45,886 bases of DNA from a virus. The notes beneath the pieces are model-generated. The model made no database searches, had not been told where the DNA came from, and saw only the letters and a program-made list of their open reading frames with translations. Numbering within the stretch: position 1 is the stretch's first letter; every line of letters starts with the position of its first letter. Position numbers and translations under genes: made by a program. The stretch lies in the IMG/VR virus record IMGVR_UViG_3300032954_000030, positions 1 to 45,886 of that record. One strand, written 5' to 3'. Positions 17,330 to 25,203 of the stretch are shown one piece after another.

Positions 17330-17658
17330 TGAACCACCGCGAGCGCCACTCTCAGTACGTCGACGGGTGTTGGGCGTGCAAGGCGCTCACCGTCTCGGTG
17401 GCCTCGCGCTCCGAGGAGGTGCGTGGCATCCAGCGCCGCGACGACCAGCTCTCGGTCGATCTCGATGCCTACAAGCGGCTCCGTCGTGACGGCCTGCAGC
17501 CAAAGACCATCGACGGGTCGGGCGAGCTCGAGAAGCGCGTGGAGTCCCAGACTGACATCCACCTCGGGCGCTACGTTCCCAAGCACGAACGCAGCCGTGT
17601 AGAAGAGGCGATGCAGATAAGTCGGGACCTGGGGTACATCACCGAAGCTGGTCGGTGA
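17329..17658 (+). CDS. Small CxxC protein (109 aa) before glycosyltransferase
   Basis: 109 residues with YVDGCWACKALTVSVA near the N-terminus (a single CxxC) and GLQPKTIDGSGELE in the middle, a pairing I recall from many actinophage small proteins of unknown function. The rest is charged and helical. The ATG overlaps the third fibre stop. It may bind metal as a dimer. Role unknown. Confidence 0.65.
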   Translation: MNHRERHSQYVDGCWACKALTVSVASRSEEVRGIQRRDDQLSVDLDAYKRLRRDGLQPKTIDGSGELEKRVESQTDIHLGRYVPKHERSRVEEAMQISRDLGYITEAGR

Positions 17659-19676
17659 TGAAGGAGCTCCAGCTCCTCTACGTGCACGGCGGTGCCATTG
17701 GCTACGGCCGTTACGGGACTGAACTAGCCAAGTACCTCACCCGCGCCAAGGTGGATGTCTACGACCGCATCCAGGAGGAAGCGGACGCCGCCGTCCCCGC
17801 GCCACGCGACTCCCGCTACGTGCTCGAGGAGGAAGGCGACCGTCGCTACAAGCGCACCAACGTGGCCTGCTGGGTGTCGACGCCCGGCCACGCCCGTGGC
17901 TGGTGGGATGGACAGCACGTGGGGATCTCGACCATGTGGGAGTCGTCCAAGCTCCCCGAGTCCTTCCGGGAGAGCCTCCACAACTTCGCCACGGTCATCG
18001 TCCCGAGCGACCAGAACGTGGAGCTGTTCAGCCGCTACCACCACAACGTGCGCAAGGTGCCCCTCGGCATCGACACCGACGTGTGGCGCTACCGCAGGCG
18101 CGAGTCACCCACTACCGAGTTCCGCTTCCTGATCGGCGGCAGCGGCGCTCGCAAGGGCACGGACCTCGCGGTCAAAGCGTTCCGCAAGGTATTCCCCAAA
18201 GGCTCTTGGGGTGAGGATGATCCAGAGCCTGTCCTCATCCTCAAGAGCCCCAAACCCGAGGACTTCTACGGGGATCGCATACGGCGCGTTCCAGGACGGA
18301 TCAGCCCCGAAGACGAGGTGAGCCTGTACGCCTCCGCTCATTGCTACCTCCAACCGTCGCGGGGTGAGGGCTTCGGTCTACAGCCGCTGCAGGCCATCGC
18401 GCAAGGATGCCCGACGATCCTGACCGATGCCCACGGCCACGCTGACTTCGCCTACCTCGGCTACGGGCTGCAGACGACGATGAAGCCGGCGGCCTACTTC
18501 ATCTACGGCGACGCCGGGGAGTGGTGGGAGCCCAGCCTGGACGACCTGTGCGATCACATGCGCTACGTCTACGACAACTACGACCGGGCCACGGCCTTCG
18601 CCGACGAGGCCTCGGGGATCGCCCACCGGACGTGGGGGTGGGAGCACACGGCGCGGCGGTTCATCGACGCCTTTGACGGTCAGTTGGAGTTCCCCTACTC
18701 GGGCGACGGCGAGTGGATCACGCCTGACTCCAAACTGTTCAAGGTCCGGGTAACGCGGGAGTGGAAGGCCGACATCGCTGGCAAGGTCTACATTTTCCAG
18801 CCCGGCGTCGACTACTACGAGCCGGCCGATACCAAGCGGATCATGTACGAGGCCGACCTGCTCGACCCCTCCTGCCTCGACGAGGTCGACACCGGGCTCA
18901 CCGAGAAGCAGGTGGCCACTCTCGGGGCGTGGCGGGCCGAGCACTCGTTCTGCCCTACCTGCGGGCAGCAGCTCGGCTCCGGGGTACGCAGGGCCGACCT
19001 CATCTTCCGGGAGCTCGAGGAAGCATCCACCCCCATGCCGCGCCCACGGGTGACGCTGTGCTCCATGTTCCGCGACGCGGTGCCCTACCTGGAGCGGTAC
19101 TTCGAGCAGGTCAAGGCACTCGAGGAGTTCATGGACGTGCGACTGGTGCTGGCCGAGGGCGACTCCACCGACCACACCTACCAGGCCCTGGCGAAGCTAG
19201 ACCTCGAGCTCGTCAAAGTCGACCACGGCGGTGACCGGTACGGCTCGGTCGACCACCCTACGCGGTGGCAGAACATCGCCTCCGTTGTGCGCCCGTTGTT
19301 GGAAGCGGTGGGCGACCCGGGCGACGCCTTCATCTGGGTGGAGTCTGATCTCGTCTGGGAGGCCGGGGCGCTGGCCAAGCTGGTCCTCGACCTCGAGGAG
19401 GTCCCGGCGGTCGCGCCCATGCTGATGGCCAACAACCACACCCGCTTCTACGACGTGTGGGGGTACCGCAAGGACGGCAAGCGGTTCGAGGCCGGGGCGC
19501 CCTATTTCCCCGACATGCCGGCCACGGGGCTGGTACCCATCGACTCCTGCGGGTCCTGCTTCGTGCTGCGCCCTGACGTGTTCAAGCGTGCGGTGGCCGA
19601 GTGGGACGGCATCTGGCCCTTCCATACGAGCGACGGGCTGTGGCTCGACACCGAGGCCGAGGTGGTGCACCCGTGA
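17658..19676 (+). CDS. Two-domain glycosyltransferase (GT-B + GT-A fusion)
   Basis: 672 residues (an adjacent upstream GTG at 17655 would add one Met). Residues 1-370 are a GT-B fold: LLYVHGGAIGYGRYG start, FRFLIGGSGARKGTDLAVKAF near 155, and EGFGLQPLQAIAQGCPTI near 236, the GT4-type donor-site E-x7 motif. Residues ~385-455 form a linker with a lone CPTC. Residues ~460-672 look like a GT-A domain (RVTLCSMFRD, AEGDSTDHTY, WVESDLVW acidic motif near 562). It is encoded among fibre genes and followed by a deoxysugar enzyme, so it probably builds or attaches a sugar on the virion fibres or on host surface glycans (inference). Confidence 0.78.
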   Translation: MKELQLLYVHGGAIGYGRYGTELAKYLTRAKVDVYDRIQEEADAAVPAPRDSRYVLEEEGDRRYKRTNVACWVSTPGHARGWWDGQHVGISTMWESSKLPESFRESLHNFATVIVPSDQNVELFSRYHHNVRKVPLGIDTDVWRYRRRESPTTEFRFLIGGSGARKGTDLAVKAFRKVFPKGSWGEDDPEPVLILKSPKPEDFYGDRIRRVPGRISPEDEVSLYASAHCYLQPSRGEGFGLQPLQAIAQGCPTILTDAHGHADFAYLGYGLQTTMKPAAYFIYGDAGEWWEPSLDDLCDHMRYVYDNYDRATAFADEASGIAHRTWGWEHTARRFIDAFDGQLEFPYSGDGEWITPDSKLFKVRVTREWKADIAGKVYIFQPGVDYYEPADTKRIMYEADLLDPSCLDEVDTGLTEKQVATLGAWRAEHSFCPTCGQQLGSGVRRADLIFRELEEASTPMPRPRVTLCSMFRDAVPYLERYFEQVKALEEFMDVRLVLAEGDSTDHTYQALAKLDLELVKVDHGGDRYGSVDHPTRWQNIASVVRPLLEAVGDPGDAFIWVESDLVWEAGALAKLVLDLEEVPAVAPMLMANNHTRFYDVWGYRKDGKRFEAGAPYFPDMPATGLVPIDSCGSCFVLRPDVFKRAVAEWDGIWPFHTSDGLWLDTEAEVVHP

Positions 19677-19861
19677 ACCAGATCAACACATCAAATGCGC
19701 TGCCTTATGTGATGGCATTCCCGTGCGAGTGTGGGCACTACGAAGACGACCACCACGCATTGTTCATCCCCAACGAATTACGAGACAAACCTGGCCGTCC
19801 ACGGTGTGGATGCGCAGTCTGCTGGAACGCGTTCGGACGAAAGTCCAAGAGAACCCGATGA
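19673..19861 (+). CDS. Small Cys/His zinc-binding protein
   Basis: 62 residues from a GTG overlapping the glycosyltransferase stop. It has CECGHYEDDHH and later CGCAVCW, a probable Zn site. Codon use is less GC-rich than the flanking genes (ACA TCA AAT, GCA TTG TTC), suggesting separate acquisition. It overlaps the next gene by ATGA. Confidence 0.6.
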   Translation: MNQINTSNALPYVMAFPCECGHYEDDHHALFIPNELRDKPGRPRCGCAVCWNAFGRKSKRTR

Positions 19862-21009
19862 CCACGCTACGTGACCTCATCCATCACAAGATGGCCGACC
19901 ACCACCGCGGTGACCTCCCCGGCCGGTACTGGTACCCGCTGTCGATGGCCACGTACGGCATCGAAGAGGTGCTCGCAGTGGTCGACTGCCTGACCGAGTT
20001 CCGCACCACCATGGGTCGCGAGACCGAGGCGTTCGAGACGGCCTTCGCGCACAGAGTGGGCGCCGACCACGCGGTGATGGTCAACTCAGGCTCGAGCGCA
20101 GACCTGCTGGTGGCACTCTCGGTGGGTGGCATCACCCGGACAGTGGCGGTCCCGGCGGTGACGTGGCCGACGCACGCCTGGTCGTGGTTGATGGCCGGCC
20201 ATGAGGTGGTGCTGGTCGACGTCGACCCCGGCACCCTCAACGTCGACCCCAACGCCCTGGACAAGCTGCAGGCCGAGGAGGACATCAACACCCTGTCGAT
20301 CGTCCACCTGATGGGCAACCCCTCCTACACCGGCGACGGTGCCCTGGACCTCTACGAGGACTGCTGCCAGGCGCTCGGCGCTGATGTGGGGACCACCGGC
20401 ATCGCCGCAACGTGGTCCTTCTACTTCTCCCACCACATGACCACGCTCGAGGGTGGCTGCATCACCACGAACGACGGCTCCCTAGCCGAGCACCTCCGCC
20501 TGCTGCGGGCGCACGGGTGGGCGCGCAACATGCACCACCCGCCGCCGGTGCCCAAGGACCTCGACCCCCGCTACGCCTTCCTCGACTGGGGGCTGAACGT
20601 GCGCCCCACCGAGCTCGCGGCGGCCTTCGGGTTGGTGCAGCTCGGCCGGCTCGAGGAGCTCAATTCCAACCGCCGGGCCAACTACGAACGCTTCGCCGAC
20701 TGCCTCGGCAAAACCCGCGCCGTGCGGTTGCCGGAGACGCAGGGGCAGACGTCGCCCTTCGCCATCGCCCTCATGGCCCGGGAGCGGGACAGGATCTGCG
20801 CCCACCTCGAAGAGCACGGGGTGGAGACGCGGCGCATCGCGGCCGGGAACCTGGCCCGGCACCCGGCCGCGCGGCGCCACCATCTGTACCACGGTGCCCT
20901 GCCGGGGGCCGACGAGGTGCACGACCACGGGTTCGTCGTCGGGCTGCACCCAGTCATCGACCCTCAGGCCATGAGCACCATCGCCGAGCTCATCAAAGAG
21001 GCGGCATGA
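19858..21009 (+). CDS. DegT/DnrJ-family sugar enzyme, ColD/RfbH-like 3-dehydratase type
   Basis: 383 residues of the DegT/DnrJ/EryC1/StrS fold: TTMGRETEAFETAFA near 42, the phosphate-binding NSGSSADLL near 76, and VPAVTWPTHAW near 98. At the position where aminotransferases carry the PLP-binding Lys (K-x-x-T-T-G-E-G-G), this protein has SHHMTTLEGG (His192 aligns with Lys). His at this place is the hallmark of PMP-dependent 3-dehydratases such as ColD and RfbH/E1. The four-Cys Fe-S motif of E1 is not visible, so the ColD type (GDP-4-keto-6-deoxymannose 3-dehydratase) fits best. Substrate is inferred. Likely works with the preceding glycosyltransferase. Confidence 0.78.
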   Translation: MTTLRDLIHHKMADHHRGDLPGRYWYPLSMATYGIEEVLAVVDCLTEFRTTMGRETEAFETAFAHRVGADHAVMVNSGSSADLLVALSVGGITRTVAVPAVTWPTHAWSWLMAGHEVVLVDVDPGTLNVDPNALDKLQAEEDINTLSIVHLMGNPSYTGDGALDLYEDCCQALGADVGTTGIAATWSFYFSHHMTTLEGGCITTNDGSLAEHLRLLRAHGWARNMHHPPPVPKDLDPRYAFLDWGLNVRPTELAAAFGLVQLGRLEELNSNRRANYERFADCLGKTRAVRLPETQGQTSPFAIALMARERDRICAHLEEHGVETRRIAAGNLARHPAARRHHLYHGALPGADEVHDHGFVVGLHPVIDPQAMSTIAELIKEAA

Positions 21010-23567
21010 GTACCTTTGCTGGCCAATACGGGCCAGAGCCCTGCCTCGACGACAACGGCCGCCTGCTCAAGTCGACGCTGGCCTACGTGTACGTGCATGG
21101 CACCACCACCCCGACCACGCTCTACACCGACCGGACCAAGGCCCAGTCGACGCCCAATCCCACCGTCTCGGACCCCCTCGGCAACCTGACGTTCTTCGCC
21201 GTGCCCGGCGAGTACGACGTCCTGGTCAACACCACCACGCTCTCGGTGACGGTGGAGCGCGACCCGCTCGACTTCTTCGACGACGGCACCGTGGTCGGGC
21301 TGGCCGGCAACTCGGAACTGATCGTGCAGTTGGCCGACGGCACCAACATCGTCTCCGACTTCCTGCTGTCGTATTCGCCCATCATCGGCGACAACGTCAA
21401 GGTGGTCGGCACCACCGTGGTCGGCAAGACCGCCGGCAGCGGGACGCAGGTCATCCCCCTCAACGCCTCGGTCACCACCCCGACGCTGGCTGCGACCACG
21501 GCGTACACCCTGCCGGGGCTCAGCTTGTCGAGCGGGGCTGGCACTAATGCCTCGGTCACCACCCCGACGCTGGCCATCGGGACCACCTACACCGTGGCCA
21601 ATCCGGTGATCGCCGCGGCCATCACCAAACTCCAGACCAGCCCGGCCGCGATCTCATCGGGTACGTCCTGCACGCTGGTGCTCCCCAACCCCGTCACCGT
21701 GGGCTCGCGCCTCATCGCCTGCTTCACCGACCCGGTGGGCGCCAATCCGGTGCTGGCGGGGTGGACTGTCGACGCCTCCTCCGGCTACAAGAACGGCGCC
21801 TACGTCCTCAGCCACGTCACCCAGGCGGGCGATGGCCAGTCCTACACCTTCACCATGGGCGGGTCGGACTCCGGCGGGATCATGTACGAGTACAGCGGCA
21901 CCACCGGGGTGGCCGGCGCCAGCACCTCATACGCCACGGGCTCGACCGCCAACGGTCCGACGGCACCCACGGTGACCCCGTCCACGGCCAAGTCGCTGTC
22001 GATCCTGGCCTTCGGTGTGTCGTCGACCACGGCCTCGTCCCTGACCTACACGGCCGGCCAGACGTTCACCAATGACCTCGCCCTCGGTGGGCTCCTCCCC
22101 ACCGGTGGTGGTGAACTGGCGACTGCCCATCTCATCCTGGCGGCGGCCTCGGGGGTCACCACCACGATCGGCTACACCGCCGGGGGCGCGGGGGCCAAGT
22201 CCTCGGACCTCGTCATCGCCGTCTACAACGGGTCCTCGGCCGCGCCCGGTTCGGCTGCCACCATGCAGGTGACCGGTCCAGCCGTGGCCACGGTGGGCCA
22301 GGCGCTGTCGTTCACGGTGTCGGCCATCGACTCCAACAGCAACGTCGCCACGGGTTACACCGGCACCGTCACGTTCACCTCGACGGATGCCGCCGCCACC
22401 CTGCCGGCCAACACCACGTTGGTCAACGGGACGGGCACCTTCACCGTCACCTTCAACACCGCCGGCACCCAGACGCTGACGGCCACCGACACGGTGACGG
22501 GCACCATCACCGGGACCTCGGGGAACTGCGTGGTGTCGTCTGCTGCGAACGCCGGCAACCGGTTCCGGCTGTCCTCGGGAGTGCTGCGCACCGGGGCGTC
22601 GGCTGCTGCCACCTTCGCGACGTGGTGCTCCACCTACCTCTCGACCGCGGACAAGGCCAACCTGCCGAACGGGCAGGTGTTCTTCCACGCCGAGAACGCC
22701 CAGGACTCCGGCGGCTCGGTCTACACGGCCATGGGCAACATCGTGTACCTCGGCGACTCGCCCGGCGGCAACTATCTCGACGGGCGCGCCGTGCCTGGGT
22801 TCGTGCTCGGGCTGGGCCTGGCGTGGACTGACATGACCATCCAGCAGGTGGCGGCCGGCGCCCTCGACAACCTCCTGCTCACCAGTGGAGGGTCGTTCAC
22901 CAACCCCAAGACCGGGCTCACGGTGAGCGGTGCCATCCCCACGCTCAAGGCCATCGGGTTCTCACCGCTGGTCATCCGCCTCGGGTGGGAGGCGGGGCCA
23001 CTCGCCTCCTACTACACCTGGAACAACTCCGGTGCCAACGCCTTCATCGCCGCTTTCCAGCATGTCTCCACCCTGCTCAAGAACAACATCCCCGGGGTGC
23101 TGATCGACTACAACGGGTTCAGCTTCAACAGCTTCGGCCCGGCGACTGCCGGCTACACCATCGCCCAGACGATCCAGGCCAACGAGACGTGGTACCCCGG
23201 CGACGCGTACGTGGACGTGATCTCGGTCGATGCCTACGACCGTGGGACGTGCGGGCCGCCCTTCGCCGCCGACCAGTTGTTCCTGCTCCAGGCGTGCCAG
23301 CAGATGGCGTCGAACCACGGGAAGTACTGGGGTTGTGGCGAGTTCGGGTGGCAGGAGGACAACGCCACGTCGTTCGCCAACGACAAGCAGTTCATCGACT
23401 CCAATCCTGCTGACACGAAAGGCACCGGGGCCGGCGGTCATGGCGGCGTGCCGCTCTACCTGAACATGTTCCAGGACACCCCGGGCGGCAACTCCTGTCT
23501 GCAGTACAACTTCCAATACCTCCCCAACATCCTGGCTGCGTACCAGACGAGGATGGCATCCGCATGA
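21006..23567 (+). CDS. Large tail fibre with Ig-like and GH26-like glycosidase domains
   Basis: 853 residues. N-terminus (1-120) is a fibre anchor-like domain. Residues ~120-200 carry a duplicated ASVTTPTLA segment. Residues ~200-415 are beta-rich. Residues ~420-510 form a bacterial Ig-like domain (VTGPAVATVGQALSFTVSA ... TAGTQTLTATDT). Residues ~520-853 resemble a TIM-barrel glycoside hydrolase of GH26 type: VIRLGWEAG (about 656, candidate acid/base Glu), YVDVISVDAYDRG (about 736) and GCGEFGWQEDN (about 777, candidate nucleophile Glu). Likely a depolymerase for a host glycan. The start overlaps the sugar dehydratase stop. Confidence 0.75.
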   Translation: MSTFAGQYGPEPCLDDNGRLLKSTLAYVYVHGTTTPTTLYTDRTKAQSTPNPTVSDPLGNLTFFAVPGEYDVLVNTTTLSVTVERDPLDFFDDGTVVGLAGNSELIVQLADGTNIVSDFLLSYSPIIGDNVKVVGTTVVGKTAGSGTQVIPLNASVTTPTLAATTAYTLPGLSLSSGAGTNASVTTPTLAIGTTYTVANPVIAAAITKLQTSPAAISSGTSCTLVLPNPVTVGSRLIACFTDPVGANPVLAGWTVDASSGYKNGAYVLSHVTQAGDGQSYTFTMGGSDSGGIMYEYSGTTGVAGASTSYATGSTANGPTAPTVTPSTAKSLSILAFGVSSTTASSLTYTAGQTFTNDLALGGLLPTGGGELATAHLILAAASGVTTTIGYTAGGAGAKSSDLVIAVYNGSSAAPGSAATMQVTGPAVATVGQALSFTVSAIDSNSNVATGYTGTVTFTSTDAAATLPANTTLVNGTGTFTVTFNTAGTQTLTATDTVTGTITGTSGNCVVSSAANAGNRFRLSSGVLRTGASAAATFATWCSTYLSTADKANLPNGQVFFHAENAQDSGGSVYTAMGNIVYLGDSPGGNYLDGRAVPGFVLGLGLAWTDMTIQQVAAGALDNLLLTSGGSFTNPKTGLTVSGAIPTLKAIGFSPLVIRLGWEAGPLASYYTWNNSGANAFIAAFQHVSTLLKNNIPGVLIDYNGFSFNSFGPATAGYTIAQTIQANETWYPGDAYVDVISVDAYDRGTCGPPFAADQLFLLQACQQMASNHGKYWGCGEFGWQEDNATSFANDKQFIDSNPADTKGTGAGGHGGVPLYLNMFQDTPGGNSCLQYNFQYLPNILAAYQTRMASA

Positions 23568-23779
23568 GCGCACGCGAGCGCGACGAGTGGCTGGCCCGTG
23601 AAGCGTACGCGGCCAAGTTGCGCAGCCTCGGCTTCCACGCCCGGGCCAAGCATGACAAGGTCACGCATATCGACGCCCGTGACACCGGGGCGGAGTCGGC
23701 CGTCATCACCGAGCACGCCGACGGTTCCCAGTCTGTCGAGATCACGCCGCCCACTCTCAACATCAGCATGAAGGAGTAA
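23564..23779 (+). CDS. Small hydrophilic protein (71 aa)
   Basis: 71 residues, ATGA-coupled to the large fibre gene. Charged N-terminus, then predicted beta-strands (KVTHIDARDTG, QSVEITPPTLNI). No family recognised. An AAGGAG site near its end serves the next gene. Confidence 0.55.
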   Translation: MSARERDEWLAREAYAAKLRSLGFHARAKHDKVTHIDARDTGAESAVITEHADGSQSVEITPPTLNISMKE

Positions 23780-23781
23780 CG

Positions 23782-24276
23782 ATGGCTGTCAAGAACGGGG
23801 CGTGGACGACACCGCTCAAGCTGACGCTCACCGCCGGGACCAACGCTCCCGACTGGGACCTGACCGGGTCTACCGGCGTCTACATCGGGCTGGCCTCAGC
23901 CCTTGCCGACGAGGCGAACTTCGACCAGACCACGACCGCCTACACCACCTACACCGGCGGGACGTGGGGCATCACCGAACTGTCCACCTCCGGCGGCTAC
24001 ACCGCGGCCGGCATCGCCCTACCGACACCATCGTGGGCCACGGCTGGGGCGAGCACGGGGCAGTTGATCTACACAGCCGGGGCCGCGGTGTGGACGAGCT
24101 CGGGGGGCGGCTTCACGCTCAACCCCGGCGGCATGTTCGTGTACTCCAACAACGCCACCACCAAGTACATGATGTTCCAGCTCGTCTTCACCGGCGGCCC
24201 CTACACCGCGTCGGGTGGTGGGACTTTCACCGTCACCCCGCCTGCCGCGGGCATGGTCACCCTCACGGTCAAGTAG
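23782..24276 (+). CDS. Beta-rich tail structural protein (164 aa)
   Basis: 164 residues with a clear AAGGAG site. The sequence is Thr/Gly-rich beta (TGVYIGLASALADEANFDQT; IALPTPSWATA; ending in VTPPAAGMVTLTVK), like small receptor or tail proteins that occur before adaptor genes in actinophages. The next ATG directly follows its TAG. Function inferred. Confidence 0.6.
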   Translation: MAVKNGAWTTPLKLTLTAGTNAPDWDLTGSTGVYIGLASALADEANFDQTTTAYTTYTGGTWGITELSTSGGYTAAGIALPTPSWATAGASTGQLIYTAGAAVWTSSGGGFTLNPGGMFVYSNNATTKYMMFQLVFTGGPYTASGGGTFTVTPPAAGMVTLTVK

Positions 24277-25203
24277 ATGCCGGTCTTCACTCCTTCTCCG
24301 TCGGGCATCACGCTCAGCGATCTCGTCGAGGAGACGCGCCGGCACCTGCTGTCGGGGCAGGGGGAGATGCTGAACCAGCTCACGAACTCGATCGGCACGA
24401 CCGACACCACGTTCACCGTCAACTACTCCCTCGGGGCCATCAACCAGCTCGGCGCCCTGCTGGCCATCGACCTCGAGGAAATCCTGGTCCTGGCCACCGA
24501 CGGCAACCTGACGGTGACCTCCTGCATCCGGGCGGTCAACGGCTCGACCGCCGCCGTCCACGCCGGGGGCGCCATCGTCACGGTGCGCCCGAAGTTCTCC
24601 AACTTCCGCATCGCCCGCGCCATCAACGAGGACATCGCCGACCTGTCATCGCCGGCCAACGGCATGTTCCAGGTCATTCCCGTCGACCTCACCTACAACG
24701 CCGCGGTCCAGGGCTACGACATCACCGACGCCACGGCGATCATCAAGGTGCTCGAGGCCCGCTACAAGGTCCCGGGGCCGTCGAACAACTGGCCCTACAT
24801 CCGCGAGTACAGCCTGCAGCGCAACATGCCGACCACGACGTGGCCGAGCGGGTTCGTCTTCGACACCTACCAGCGGGCCTACCCGGGACTGCCCATCCAC
24901 CTGCAGTACGCCGCGCCCTACGGCACGCTCACCTACCTCACCGACGACATCACCGAGGTGGCCGGGCTGCAGGCCACGGCTTCGGACATCCCCCCGCTCG
25001 GCGCGGCCATCCGCCTGGCCGGTGCCCGGGAGATCAAACGCAACTTCACCGAGGCTGGCGTCGAGCCCCGCCGGGCTGAGGAGGTCCCGCCCGGGTCGGT
25101 GGCGCGCTCGCCGCTGGTGCTCATGCAACTGCGCACCGAGCGCATCCACGCCGAGGCCGCCGCCCTGCTGTCCCAGTACCCGGTGCTGATCCCCTCGCGA
25201 TGA
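24277..25203 (+). CDS. Head-tail adaptor (tail tubular A-like) candidate
   Basis: 308 residues. It opens with a helix (LSDLVEETRRHLLSGQGE), then beta-strands (TTFTVNYSLGA, LLAIDLEEILVLA, TVTSCIRAVNGSTAAVHAGG), then a helix with FRIARAINEDIADLS, and a C-terminal helical region (RLAGAREIKRNF, QLRTERIHAEAA). A strand-rich insertion between early and late helices is typical of gatekeeper/adaptor proteins of short-tailed phages. With the propeller-like gene directly after it, a T7 gp11-like adaptor is the best guess. Confidence 0.55.
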   Translation: MPVFTPSPSGITLSDLVEETRRHLLSGQGEMLNQLTNSIGTTDTTFTVNYSLGAINQLGALLAIDLEEILVLATDGNLTVTSCIRAVNGSTAAVHAGGAIVTVRPKFSNFRIARAINEDIADLSSPANGMFQVIPVDLTYNAAVQGYDITDATAIIKVLEARYKVPGPSNNWPYIREYSLQRNMPTTTWPSGFVFDTYQRAYPGLPIHLQYAAPYGTLTYLTDDITEVAGLQATASDIPPLGAAIRLAGAREIKRNFTEAGVEPRRAEEVPPGSVARSPLVLMQLRTERIHAEAAALLSQYPVLIPSR

